The position numbers were made by a program, and so were the translations under genes. 64,000 nt of DNA from Shinella sp. CPCC 101442 (GTDB lineage Bacteria; Pseudomonadota; Alphaproteobacteria; Rhizobiales; Rhizobiaceae). The notes under the pieces were generated by a model that did not search any database, was not told the DNA's origin, and saw nothing but the letters and a program-made list of their open reading frames with translations. The stretch is from positions 248,001 through 312,000 of the forward strand of contig NZ_JALIQS010000006.1 of the NCBI RefSeq assembly GCF_024704725.1. The letters are read 5' to 3'. Positions 16,853 to 24,968 of the stretch are shown in pieces (positions within the stretch are counted from its first letter, which is position 1; each line of letters opens with the position of its first letter).

Positions 16853-18073
16853 TCAGCCCTGGTTGCCGGTGATGGCGCCGGAAACGGCGCTGCCGACCAG
16901 GCCTTCGACGGTAACGCGCGTGTCGAGCTTGCGCTTGTAGTCGGCCGCCGCGGCCTGGCCGTTTTCCGGCAGGGTCTGCCATTCGATCTGGGCGCCCTTG
17001 AAGTCACCGTTCTGCAGCTTGTTTTCGATGCGCGCGACGACGGCTTCGGGCGTATCGCCCTCGATGCTGCCGACGGGGCGCACGCGGATGGCCGAGGTAG
17101 CGCTCGACATCAGGCGGTTGAAAATGCCCTGGTCGCCGTCCGGCTGATGCACGGCGTCGAGAATGGCGTCGGCCGTGCCCTGGAAATCGCGCACGAGATC
17201 GGAACGCGAGGCGACGCCGATGGCCGCATGCTCGCGCAGCCCTGCCACGGAGGGATCATCCGGGGCGATGCTGGCAAAGGCTTCGAGTTCCGCGAGATAG
17301 GGGCCGCCGCGGTCGATGGCGGTCTTCAAGGCGCTTGCCGCGACGGCCCGCGCCATCTCGACGTCGCCGCGCGGTTCGTCGAGCTTCTGCTCGGCGGCGG
17401 CGATGCGCTCGGTCAGCTGGCTTTCCGTCGCGCTGACGGCTTCGGTGGTGCGGGCGATGGCGTCGCGCAGCGCCGCAAGCTCCGTCGTCAGGCGGGTCAC
17501 GTCGGCTTCGAGCTTGCTGACGGTCTCGGGGTTGCCGCTCGCCGCGCTTCCCGCTTCGCCGGAGCCCCTTTCGAGCGCGGCAATACGGGTTTCAATGGGC
17601 TGGAGATCGACGGTGCTTGCTGCCGGTGTTTCGGCAAGGCGCGCCTTGAGGGCCTCGACCTCATTGGAAAGGCCGGTAAGGGCGCTGGTGTCGCCCACGC
17701 GCTCCGGGCCGAGAGCGGGCAGGTAGCCGCCATATTGCAGGCTGCCGGCGCCCAGAAGGGCGATCAGGCCGCCGAGAATGCCGGCTGCGAGCGGGCCCGC
17801 ATTGCCGCGATGTGCGGGCGGTGCGGTCTGGGTGTAGACGGTTTCCTCATAGGTCGGGCGGGCCGGTTCGACCGGCTCCTGCTTTTCCTCAACGGTTTCG
17901 GGTTTGGAAGGGGTGGCGTCCGCCGTTGCCGTTTCGGCTGCCCCGATCTCCGCTTCCGCCTTGTCCTCGGCGGCCAGCGCTTCGCTGCTGTCGGACGCCG
18001 GAACCGCTTCGAGATCGATCGTCACGGGTTCGTCACTGGCCTTCTTGCGGCGGGACGGGGTTTCCGGTTCCAT
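16853..18073 (-). CDS. Mitofilin/Mic60-like inner-membrane protein (COG4223)
   Basis: A 406-residue protein with an acidic, disordered N-terminus (about 1-90), one membrane span (about 93-118, GPLAAGILGGLIALLGAG), a long coiled coil (about 130-240, with LSNEVEALKARLAE and LEADVTRLTTELAALRDAI) and a C-terminal mitofilin-type helical domain. It matches alphaproteobacterial Mic60 homologues, which lie between hemD and hemY and are thought to bend the inner membrane, like MICOS in mitochondria. A heme-pathway role (older 'HemX' labels) is less certain. It starts 100 bp past hemD. Confidence 0.8.
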   Translation of the reverse strand: MEPETPSRRKKASDEPVTIDLEAVPASDSSEALAAEDKAEAEIGAAETATADATPSKPETVEEKQEPVEPARPTYEETVYTQTAPPAHRGNAGPLAAGILGGLIALLGAGSLQYGGYLPALGPERVGDTSALTGLSNEVEALKARLAETPAASTVDLQPIETRIAALERGSGEAGSAASGNPETVSKLEADVTRLTTELAALRDAIARTTEAVSATESQLTERIAAAEQKLDEPRGDVEMARAVAASALKTAIDRGGPYLAELEAFASIAPDDPSVAGLREHAAIGVASRSDLVRDFQGTADAILDAVHQPDGDQGIFNRLMSSATSAIRVRPVGSIEGDTPEAVVARIENKLQNGDFKGAQIEWQTLPENGQAAAADYKRKLDTRVTVEGLVGSAVSGAITGNQG

Positions 18074-18172
18074 GGCGATCTCCTCGCGTTCATGTGCATT
18101 GCCTTAAACCTAGACAGCGAAGCCAGCGAGGGAAAGACCCTTGCGGCAATTTCGTCCGTGGGCCGCCTCCGC

Positions 18173-18898
18173 CTAGAGAAGATCGAGCAGGCTTTCCTCG
18201 TTCGGAGCGGAGGCGACGACGGTGAGTGCGGCAAAGCGCTGCGGCACGGCTTTGGCGACGTTGGCGCTCATGCACAGCATCAGTGTGGAGAGAAACCGTT
18301 CCGGGGTTTCGGCAAGCGGCGAGAGTTCGAAGAAGGTCCGGGCGGTTTCGCGCGAATAGAGCAGCACGGCATCCGGCACGGGCTTCAGAAGCACGGCTTC
18401 GGCGTCGGAGCGCTTCGGGATGATGGGCGCCATGCGGTAGCATTCGGCGGTGCGCAGCGGAATGCCGGCCTCCTTGAGCCGCGCCTCGAAGCCGGGCGCG
18501 CGGGGGTGGCCGGCGAGATAGAGGATCGGCTCGGCCGGCATGCCGAAATCCCGGCAATGCGCGACGATCATGTCGGCGAGGCCCTTGCCGTCGCCGCCGG
18601 GCGTCAGCACCGTTCGGAAGCCCGCATCTGAGGCTGCCTGTGCGGAGACATGTCCCACGGAAAAGACGGTTGTCAGCAGATGACGGTCGAGTGCCGGGCC
18701 GATCTTGCCGAGCAGGCGCGCCACTTCCGCACTGGTGATGGCGATGGCCGAGTGGCGTTCGGCAAGGGCTGCGCGCGCGGCCTCGACATCGTGTTCGGCC
18801 TGGGCAAGCGGCAGCGCTACCGGCTCGTGGCCGAGAGCCGCGAGCTTGCGCGCGGTGCGGGCGGCAGCGAGTGCGGGCCTTGTGACGAGAACGCGCAA
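18173..18898 (-). CDS. hemD: Uroporphyrinogen-III synthase
   Basis: Closes and inverts ring D of hydroxymethylbilane to give uroporphyrinogen III, the branch point to heme, siroheme and cobalamin. The 241 residues have the weakly conserved HemD fold: an N-terminal RPALAAARTARKLAALGHEP, the ITSAEVARLL segment, a VGHVSAQAASDAGF hinge and a LLYSRETARTF segment near residue 182. The start is an unusual TTG at 18898, three bases past the hemC stop, so it is probably coupled to hemC. Sequence conservation is low in this family; hemC next door makes the call firm. Confidence 0.88.
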   Translation of the reverse strand: MRVLVTRPALAAARTARKLAALGHEPVALPLAQAEHDVEAARAALAERHSAIAITSAEVARLLGKIGPALDRHLLTTVFSVGHVSAQAASDAGFRTVLTPGGDGKGLADMIVAHCRDFGMPAEPILYLAGHPRAPGFEARLKEAGIPLRTAECYRMAPIIPKRSDAEAVLLKPVPDAVLLYSRETARTFFELSPLAETPERFLSTLMLCMSANVAKAVPQRFAALTVVASAPNEESLLDLL

Positions 18899-18901
18899 GG
18901 C

Positions 18902-19831
18902 TCAGCCCCAGCTTTCGAAGAAATCCGCCCCCGCCTTGGCGCGGATCGCCTGCCCCGCCGCTTCGCCGAGGTCAGCGGCGCGACCTGCGGCGCCGCTCGT
19001 TTCGATTTCGTGGAACCGGATGCCATCGGGCGTCAGGATCATGCCGCGGAACTGGAGGTGATCGCCCTCGACGGTCGCATAACCGGCGATGGGCGTGCGA
19101 CAGGAGCCGTCGAGCGTAGCGAGAAAGCCGCGCTCGCAGGAGACGGCCGCCCGTGTCGCGTGGTCGTCGATGGCGGCGAGGAGGTTGTTGATGCGGTCGT
19201 CGTCGACGCGGCTTTCGATGCAGATCGCGCCCTGCGCCGGGGCCGGCGGGAAGGAGACGGGATCGAGAAGTTCGGTCGGCACATCGAGCTTGCCGAGGCG
19301 TTTCAGGCCCGCATAGGCCAGCAGCGTCGCATCTGCCTGGCCTTCGGCGAGCTTGGCGAGGCGGGTATCGACCTGCCCACGGAAGACGATGACGTCGATG
19401 TCGGGCCGGAGCCTGCGGATGAGCGCCTGGCGACGCAGCGAGGCGGAGCCGACGGTGGCGCCCTTCGGCAGGTCGAGCAGGCGTCTGGCGGTGCGGCCGA
19501 TGAACGCGTCGCGAATGTCCTCGCGCGGCAGGTAGGCAGAGAGGTGCAGGCCCTCCGGCAGTCTGGTCGGCATGTCCTTGGAGGAGTGCACGGCGAAGTC
19601 GAGTTCGCCGGAGGATAGCTGTGTCTCGATTTCCTCGGTGAACAGGCCCTTGCCGCCGATCAGCGCCAGAGAACGATCGGTGATGCGGTCCCCCTTCGTC
19701 GAGAGGACGACGACCTCGAACATCTCTTCCGGCAGGCCATGCGCCGCCATCAGGCGTGCGCGCGTCTCGTAGGCCTGGGCGAGCGCCAGCGGGCTGCCCC
19801 GGGTGCCGATCCTGAAAGGTTTTGTTTGCAT
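18902..19831 (-). CDS. hemC: Hydroxymethylbilane synthase (porphobilinogen deaminase)
   Basis: Joins four porphobilinogen units into hydroxymethylbilane in the cytoplasm. All 309 residues are typical: the N-terminal [13 protein letters not shown], the catalytic Asp in HSSKDMPTR (D86), the SLRRQA Arg cluster (131-136), and Cys244 in [12 protein letters not shown], which holds the dipyrromethane cofactor. It heads a minus-strand unit hemC-hemD-Mic60-like-hemY and is divergent from tsaD, with 73 bp between starts, so the two probably have a shared promoter region. Confidence 0.97.
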   Translation of the reverse strand: MQTKPFRIGTRGSPLALAQAYETRARLMAAHGLPEEMFEVVVLSTKGDRITDRSLALIGGKGLFTEEIETQLSSGELDFAVHSSKDMPTRLPEGLHLSAYLPREDIRDAFIGRTARRLLDLPKGATVGSASLRRQALIRRLRPDIDVIVFRGQVDTRLAKLAEGQADATLLAYAGLKRLGKLDVPTELLDPVSFPPAPAQGAICIESRVDDDRINNLLAAIDDHATRAAVSCERGFLATLDGSCRTPIAGYATVEGDHLQFRGMILTPDGIRFHEIETSGAAGRAADLGEAAGQAIRAKAGADFFESWG

Positions 19832-19904
19832 CCGCCTTGATCCATTGTTACCGGGATGTCTCGTAACCGGGTTTCCGGCCTATCGCAATCAATCCTAGTG
19901 CTTC

Positions 19905-20999
19905 ATGTCGTCCCAATTGACCATTCTCGGCATCGAAACGAGCTGCGACGAGACCGCCGCGGCTGTCGTGGTGCGCGATGCGTCGGGGAGAGGCGAGATT
20001 CTCGGCGAGGTCGTGCTGAGCCAGCTCGAAGAGCATAGTGCCTATGGCGGCGTTGTGCCGGAGATTGCCGCGCGCGCTCACGTCGAAGCGCTGGACAGTC
20101 TGATTTCCGAGGCGTTTTTGCGCGCGGGAAAATCGCTCGAGGACGTCGATGCCATTGCCGCAACAAGCGGCCCGGGGCTGATCGGCGGCCTCATCGTCGG
20201 GTTGATGACCGGCAAGGCGATTGCGCGGGCGACGGGCAAACCGCTCTATGCCATCAACCACCTCGAGGGCCACGCGCTGACGGCGCGGCTGACCGACGGG
20301 CTGTCCTTTCCCTATCTGATGCTGCTCGTTTCCGGCGGGCATACCCAGCTCGTGCTGATCCGTGGCGTCGACGACTACGAGCGCTGGGGCACCACCATCG
20401 ACGACGCGCTGGGCGAGGCCTTCGACAAGACCGCCAAGCTGCTGGGGCTGCCCTATCCGGGCGGGCCGGCGGTCGAGCGCATGGCGAAGTCGGGCAATCC
20501 GGAGCGCTTCACCTTTCCGCGTCCGCTCGTCGGTGAGGCTCGGCTCGATTTTTCGTTCTCCGGCCTCAAGACGGCTGTGCGCCAGGCGGCGCAGTCGATC
20601 GAACCGGTGACTGAACAGGATATCGCCGATATCTGCGCCTCCTTCCAGCGCGCCGTCTCGCGCACGCTGAAGGACCGCATCGGCCGCGGGCTCGAACGGT
20701 TCCGCACGCTTTATCCCGATGTTGTCGCGCCGGCGCTCGTCGTTGCCGGTGGTGTCGCGGCCAATGCGGAACTGCGCGCCACGCTGCAGGCGCTCTGCGA
20801 CAAGAACAGGTTCCATTTCATCGCGCCACCGCTCGCGCTTTGCACCGACAACGCCGCGATGATCGCCTGGGCCGGGCTGGAGCGCATGGCGGCCGGTTTT
20901 GCACCCGACGATCTAGCGGTTGCGCCACGGTCGCGCTGGCCGCTCGACAAGCAGGCGGCAAGCCTTCTCGGATCCGGCAAGCGGGGAGCCAAGGCATGA
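19905..20999 (+). CDS. tsaD: tRNA N6-threonylcarbamoyladenosine transferase TsaD
   Basis: Transfers the threonylcarbamoyl group to A37 of ANN-decoding tRNAs, with partners TsaB, TsaE and TsaC, which are not in the window. It is an ASKHA-fold protein of 364 residues. The hallmarks are the start [13 protein letters not shown], the RAHVEALD segment and the metal pair H119 and H123 in NHLEGH. The VSGGHTQL and [10 protein letters not shown] motifs follow in order. The stop overlaps the gpsA start (ATGA), so the two are coupled, an arrangement that is conserved in rhizobia. Confidence 0.97.
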   Translation: MSSQLTILGIETSCDETAAAVVVRDASGRGEILGEVVLSQLEEHSAYGGVVPEIAARAHVEALDSLISEAFLRAGKSLEDVDAIAATSGPGLIGGLIVGLMTGKAIARATGKPLYAINHLEGHALTARLTDGLSFPYLMLLVSGGHTQLVLIRGVDDYERWGTTIDDALGEAFDKTAKLLGLPYPGGPAVERMAKSGNPERFTFPRPLVGEARLDFSFSGLKTAVRQAAQSIEPVTEQDIADICASFQRAVSRTLKDRIGRGLERFRTLYPDVVAPALVVAGGVAANAELRATLQALCDKNRFHFIAPPLALCTDNAAMIAWAGLERMAAGFAPDDLAVAPRSRWPLDKQAASLLGSGKRGAKA

Positions 21000-21979
21000 C
21001 GATTTCAAAGCGCATCGCCGTGGTCGGTGCGGGCGCTTTCGGCACCGCGCTGGCCAGCGTCGCCGCGAGCGGCGGGGACGTCACGCTTGTCGGCCGCGAT
21101 GCCGCAGTCGTCGAGGCCATGCGCGCGACGCGACGCAATGAAAAGGCGTTGCCGGGCATCGATTTGCCGGAAAAGCTTGCCTTCAGCGCCGATGTGGAGA
21201 CCATTCGCGGCGCCGGAATCGTACTCTTCGCCATGCCATCGCAGGCGCAGCGCGAGGCCGCGAAAAACCTCGCGCCGCTGCTGGCGCCTGGCACGGCCGT
21301 CGTCATCTGCGCCAAGGGCATGGAAAAGGGCACCGGCCGGCTGCTGACCGAAGTGCTGGAAGAGGAGTTGCCCGGCCGCGAGGTTGCGGTGCTCTCCGGC
21401 CCCGGATTTGCCGCCGATATCGCCAGGGGCCTGCCGACGGCGATGGTGATCGCGGCGCGCACGGCCGAGATCGGCGCGGCCCTGGCGCAGGCGCTGTCTG
21501 GCCCGACCTTCCGGCTCTATCCATCGACAGACCGCATCGGCGTGCAGCTCGGCGGCGCGCTGAAAAATGTACTGGCGATTGCCTGCGGCATCATCGAGGG
21601 CGCCGAGCTCGGCGATTCGGCGCGGGCGGCGCTCATTTCGCGCGGACTTGCGGAACTGTCGCGTTTCGTCGAGGCGCATGGCGGCGAGGGTATCACGGTG
21701 ACGGGGCTTTCCGGCTTGGGCGACCTCGTCTTGACCGGCACCAGCCACCAATCGCGCAATCTGCGTTTCGGCATCGCGCTGGGCCGCCATGGCACCGCCG
21801 CCGGCTGGTCCGGCGATCTCGTCGAGGGCGCCTTTGCCGCTTCCGTCGCCTCGGGCGTGGCGGCGCAGAAGGGTATCGACATGCCGATCACCGACGCGGT
21901 CGCCCGCATCGTCGACGGCACGCTCGACGTGAAGACAGCGATCGGGCAGCTGATGACGCGCCCGATCACCCAGGAATGA
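20996..21979 (+). CDS. gpsA: NAD(P)-dependent glycerol-3-phosphate dehydrogenase
   Basis: Reduces dihydroxyacetone phosphate to sn-glycerol 3-phosphate for phospholipid synthesis. It has 327 residues. The Rossmann dinucleotide motif [10 protein letters not shown] is at residues 11-20, the catalytic [10 protein letters not shown] segment is in the middle and the [12 protein letters not shown] motif follows. The start at 20996 is preceded by GGGGAG and lies within the tsaD stop, and the longer frame from 20840 is inside tsaD. Downstream small genes follow at 32 bp and may be read in the same transcript. Confidence 0.96.
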   Translation: MTISKRIAVVGAGAFGTALASVAASGGDVTLVGRDAAVVEAMRATRRNEKALPGIDLPEKLAFSADVETIRGAGIVLFAMPSQAQREAAKNLAPLLAPGTAVVICAKGMEKGTGRLLTEVLEEELPGREVAVLSGPGFAADIARGLPTAMVIAARTAEIGAALAQALSGPTFRLYPSTDRIGVQLGGALKNVLAIACGIIEGAELGDSARAALISRGLAELSRFVEAHGGEGITVTGLSGLGDLVLTGTSHQSRNLRFGIALGRHGTAAGWSGDLVEGAFAASVASGVAAQKGIDMPITDAVARIVDGTLDVKTAIGQLMTRPITQE

Positions 21980-22011
21980 CAAGGCCAGAAAAACAAGAGA
22001 AGGATTGTTTC

Positions 22012-22305
22012 ATGCTTTTCGCATTCACCTGCGCTGACAAGCCCGGTGCGCTTCAGGTGCGCCTCGATACACGGCCTGAACACGTCGCCTATCTCAACGA
22101 ACTCAATGCGGGCGGAAAGCTCGCCTTTGCCGGGCCGTTCCTCGGTGACGACGGCAAGCCGACCGGCAGCCTCGTCGTGGTCAAGGCCGAGACGATCGAA
22201 GAGGCGCGGCAGATCGCCGACAACGACCCCTATGCCAAGGCTGGCCTGTTCGCCTCCGTCGAGGTGAAAGCTTGGAACTGGGTCTTCAACAATCCGGAGG
22301 CGTAA
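22012..22305 (+). CDS. YciI-family protein
   Basis: A 97-residue protein of the YCII fold (dimeric alpha-beta ferredoxin-like). The family's conserved His is present in RPEHVAYLNEL, and the 'G...F.GP' part is GKLAFAGPFLGDD. The ending SVEVKAWNWVF is typical. Enzyme activity is mostly unknown; one relative dehalogenates a muconate-type compound. The start at 22012 has AAGGA eight bases before it. It lies six bases before the EVE-domain gene and so is likely in one transcript with it and gpsA. Confidence 0.85.
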   Translation: MLFAFTCADKPGALQVRLDTRPEHVAYLNELNAGGKLAFAGPFLGDDGKPTGSLVVVKAETIEEARQIADNDPYAKAGLFASVEVKAWNWVFNNPEA

Positions 22306-22310
22306 GCTGA

Positions 22311-22742
22311 ATGGCATTCTGGCTCTATAAATCCGAACCCTTCAAATGGTCCTGGCAGATGCAGAAGGATGCGGGCGAGGCCGGCACGGAATGGACGGGC
22401 GTGCGCAACTATCTCGCGCGTAACCACATGCGGGCCATGGCAATCGGCGACAAGGGCTTCTTCTACCATTCCAACGAGGGCCTGGAGATCGTCGGCTTTA
22501 CGGAAGTCTGCGCGCTCTCGCATCCGGATTCGACCGCCGGCGAGGACCCGCGCTGGGACTGCGTCGACATCCGTGCCCTACGCGACATGCCAAGACCGGT
22601 GTCACTCAAGGACGTCAAGGCCAATCCGAAGCTTTCCAACATGGCGCTCGTTACCTCCATGCGCCTTTCGGTGCAGCCGGTGACCGAGGACGAGTGGATC
22701 GAGGTCTGCCGCATGGGCGGCCTCGACAACCCGCCACGCTGA
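22311..22742 (+). CDS. EVE-domain protein
   Basis: A 143-residue single-domain EVE protein (PUA-like fold). The opening FWLYKSEPFKWSWQ and the core TEWTGVRNYLARNHMRAMAIGDKGFFYHS match the family, whose aromatic pocket is thought to recognise modified bases in RNA or DNA. In other genomes EVE domains are fused to restriction or toxin modules, but a lone one in a core gene string suggests RNA housekeeping. It is encoded 5 bases after the YciI gene and before a methyltransferase. Confidence 0.9.
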   Translation: MAFWLYKSEPFKWSWQMQKDAGEAGTEWTGVRNYLARNHMRAMAIGDKGFFYHSNEGLEIVGFTEVCALSHPDSTAGEDPRWDCVDIRALRDMPRPVSLKDVKANPKLSNMALVTSMRLSVQPVTEDEWIEVCRMGGLDNPPR

Positions 22743-22782
22743 TGCTCCGCATCGCTTTCCAGCGTTTCGGAGTGACGCCGGC

Positions 22783-23436
22783 GTGAAAACCGATCCCGAA
22801 TTTTTCATTCTGGAGAACACGGATGTGCTCGCCCCGCCGCATGTGCCGGAGGTAAAACTCCGCCTCGCCACGGAAGCACATGATCTCTGGCTGAAGACCG
22901 AGGACGAACTGGAGGCGATCGGCCTGCCGCCGCCCTTCTGGGCCTTCGCCTGGGCGGGTGGGCAGGGGCTTGCCCGCCATGTGCTCGATCATCCGCAGCT
23001 GGTCGCCGGCAAATCGGTGCTGGATTTTGCGAGCGGCTCCGGCCTTGTCGGCATCGCGGCGCGCATGGCGGCTGCTTCAGCGGTACTGGCGGCCGATATC
23101 GATCCCTGGAGCGCTACGGCGATCCGGTTGAATGCGGTGCTCAATGGCGTCGCCCTCGCCTCGACGTCCGACAATATGGTCGGCCGCGACGAAGGCTGGG
23201 AGGTGGTGCTCGCCGGAGACGTCTTTTACGACCGCGGCTTTGCCGACGTCCTCATTCCGTGGTTCTCGATGCTGGCGGCGCGGGGCGCGACGGTGCTCGT
23301 CGGCGATCCCGGCCGCGCCTATTGCCCGCGCGAGCGCATGGAGGCGCTGGCGACCTATACGGTTCCGGTGACGCGGGCGCTTGAGGACAGCGAGGTCAAG
23401 AAGACCACGGTGTGGCGCTTCAATAGCTCGGCCTGA
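22783..23436 (+). CDS. SAM-dependent methyltransferase (ETFB lysine methyltransferase-like)
   Basis: A 217-residue class I methyltransferase. It starts with GTG and shows LPPPFWAFAWAGGQGLARH, then SAM motif I as LDFASGSGLVGIAARMA, then an ADIDPWS motif II. This arrangement belongs to the COG3897 group, related to mammalian ETF-beta lysine methyltransferase. Protein methylation is therefore a reasonable guess, though not shown. It ends by overlapping the convergent secreted-protein gene by 17 bp. The preceding gap of 40 bp has no terminator. Confidence 0.82.
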   Translation: MKTDPEFFILENTDVLAPPHVPEVKLRLATEAHDLWLKTEDELEAIGLPPPFWAFAWAGGQGLARHVLDHPQLVAGKSVLDFASGSGLVGIAARMAAASAVLAADIDPWSATAIRLNAVLNGVALASTSDNMVGRDEGWEVVLAGDVFYDRGFADVLIPWFSMLAARGATVLVGDPGRAYCPRERMEALATYTVPVTRALEDSEVKKTTVWRFNSSA

Positions 23437-23878
23437 CGACGCAGACGCCCATTTCCCACGAGCAGCCATCCTGGCCCGGAACGACATGGATGACTTTCGG
23501 CCCGCCGCGGCTGAAGCGCGGTGCGTCGATCACTTCGGCATAATCGTCATTGCCGTCGATATAGAAGTAGGTGCCGTTGCCGCGGTCGCGATACGCGGTG
23601 ATCGCCCCGCCATAAAAATTGCCGTCCCGCCAGCCGCGATGCTCACGGCGACGTTCGGCATAACGCGAGCCGCGGTCTTCGCGGTCGCGGTGCCGCCAGG
23701 ACTCACGGTGATGGCGGTCCCTGTCGCGCCGCGTGATGGAGCCGCCGTCGATGTTCGGCTGAGACCAGCCGAAGCCGTCCTTGTTGCCGCCGGCCTGGGC
23801 GGCCGTCATGCCGCTGGTGGCGAGTGCGATTGCAAGTCCTAGAACTTTGGTCGCATGGCACGCTGAAAACAGAGTCAT
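23420..23878 (-). CDS. Secreted, Arg/His-rich protein of unknown function
   Basis: Not recognised. The 152-residue product has a signal peptide (cleavage near AQA-GG at residues 29-30). The mature part is strongly polar and basic, with a run rich in Arg, Asp and His (residues about 48-80) followed by GNFYGGAITAYRDRGNGTYFYIDG, which could form a small beta-domain. It ends with Cys near residues 138 and 145. The fold could bind metals or polyanions, but nothing fixes this. The stop overlaps the end of the methyltransferase gene, and an exact CtrA-type box lies 25 bp before its start. Confidence 0.65.
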   Translation of the reverse strand: MTLFSACHATKVLGLAIALATSGMTAAQAGGNKDGFGWSQPNIDGGSITRRDRDRHHRESWRHRDREDRGSRYAERRREHRGWRDGNFYGGAITAYRDRGNGTYFYIDGNDDYAEVIDAPRFSRGGPKVIHVVPGQDGCSWEMGVCVVRPSY

Positions 23879-23902
23879 TCTGTCCTGCCTTCCGAATTAC
23901 GC

Positions 23903-23917
23903 TTAACAAATCGTTAA
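23903..23917. promoter_or_regulatory. Exact CtrA-type box TTAA-N7-TTAA
   Basis: TTAA at 23903-23906 and at 23914-23917 with spacer CAAATCG. It lies 25-39 bp upstream of the secreted-protein start, where a bound CtrA could act on its promoter. Confidence 0.45.
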
Positions 23918-24105
23918 TGGCAGGATGAGGCAGGGAGCAGCAAAAGTCACGGATTTCTCCGGGAATTTCGGCGATATCGTTAATGGGCGGAAAGCGTCTC
24001 GAAATGGCGCAAACGGCGATTGCCGTATAATCGATTAAATTCATTTTGCAGTGCAATGAGGCTTGTGGTCCCGCCCTCTGGTGAGTAAACGTCGCAATCA
24101 CTACA

Positions 24106-24115
24106 TTGTGCACAA
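24106..24115. promoter_or_regulatory. Palindrome TTGTGCACAA before sdhC
   Basis: A perfect 10-bp palindrome, flanked by CA and CA, centred about 69 bp before the sdhC start. It could be an operator for the sdh operon; no regulator is assigned. The rest of the 300-bp gap (23879-24178) shows only AT-rich stretches and the CtrA-type box. Confidence 0.3.
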
Positions 24116-24178
24116 CATACTGCAATTCCGGAGAAAATTTGTCCAGTTTTTGGCTCTCCGGGATTCCGCGAGGTTCAG

Positions 24179-24571
24179 ATGGCGAATGTCACTCGAAGCC
24201 GGCCGCTCTCGCCGCATCTCCAGGTCTACAAACCGATCCCGACGATGGTCATGTCCATCGTTCATCGCATAACCGGTGCCGCACTGTACTTCGGTACCGT
24301 GCTGGTCGCCTTCTGGCTGATCGCGGCTGCGTCCGGTGAAGCCTATTTCGAATGGGCCAACTGGCTCTTCGGCTCGCTGGTCGGCCGCCTCGTGCTGTTC
24401 GGCTACACCTGGGCGCTGATGCAGCACATGCTGGGCGGCCTTCGCCACTTCATGTGGGACATGGGCCACGGTTACGAGAAGAATTTTTCCACCAAACTCG
24501 CCATCGCAACCCCGGTCGTCTCCGTCGCCCTGACGGTGCTGATCTGGATCGTGGCCTACCTGGCCCGCTGA
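24179..24571 (+). CDS. sdhC: Succinate dehydrogenase cytochrome b556 subunit
   Basis: Membrane anchor of complex II that, with SdhD, binds heme b and ubiquinone. The 130 residues contain three spans, at roughly 28-50, 65-85 and 110-128. The family signature [10 protein letters not shown] is at residues 8-17. [14 protein letters not shown] holds the first span, and [12 protein letters not shown] carries the heme-ligand His. It opens the operon sdhCDAB, with 10 bp to sdhD. A palindrome lies upstream. Confidence 0.96.
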   Translation: MANVTRSRPLSPHLQVYKPIPTMVMSIVHRITGAALYFGTVLVAFWLIAAASGEAYFEWANWLFGSLVGRLVLFGYTWALMQHMLGGLRHFMWDMGHGYEKNFSTKLAIATPVVSVALTVLIWIVAYLAR

Positions 24572-24581
24572 GGAGAGCCCC

Positions 24582-24962
24582 ATGGACATGCGCACGCCCC
24601 TCGGCAAGGTTCGCGGCCTCGGCTCGGCAAAGGACGGCACGGAGCATTTCTGGCGCCAGCGCCTGACGGCCGTCGCCAACGTTCCGCTCATCCTGTTCTT
24701 CATCGGTTTCCTGATCTGCTACAACGGCGCGTCCTACGCCGAAGTCACCGCAGCGCTCTCGAACCCGATCGTCGCCGTCCTCATGGGCCTCGTCGTCGTC
24801 TCCGGCCTCATCCACATGAAGCTCGGCATGCAGGTCATCATCGAGGACTACGTGCATGCGGAGGGCATCAAGATCGGCCTTCTCATGCTCAACACCTTCT
24901 TCGCGATTCTCGTCGGCGGGCTCTGTCTTTTCGCCGTCCTCAAAATCGCTTTCGCAGGATAA
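24582..24962 (+). CDS. sdhD: Succinate dehydrogenase hydrophobic membrane anchor subunit
   Basis: Second membrane anchor of complex II, 126 residues. It opens with a polar amphipathic region ([29 protein letters not shown]) typical of alphaproteobacterial SdhD, followed by three hydrophobic spans. [15 protein letters not shown] contains the His and Tyr-Asp positions that help form the heme and quinone sites. The ATG follows GAGGAGAG. It is separated from sdhA by 6 bp, so the two are in one transcript. Confidence 0.95.
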   Translation: MDMRTPLGKVRGLGSAKDGTEHFWRQRLTAVANVPLILFFIGFLICYNGASYAEVTAALSNPIVAVLMGLVVVSGLIHMKLGMQVIIEDYVHAEGIKIGLLMLNTFFAILVGGLCLFAVLKIAFAG

Positions 24963-24968
24963 TCCATC

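Noticed and set aside
22311-22742. EVE gene as part of a defence system
   Set aside because: EVE domains are found in restriction systems, but here there is no nuclease, helicase or toxin nearby, and the order is that of core genes.
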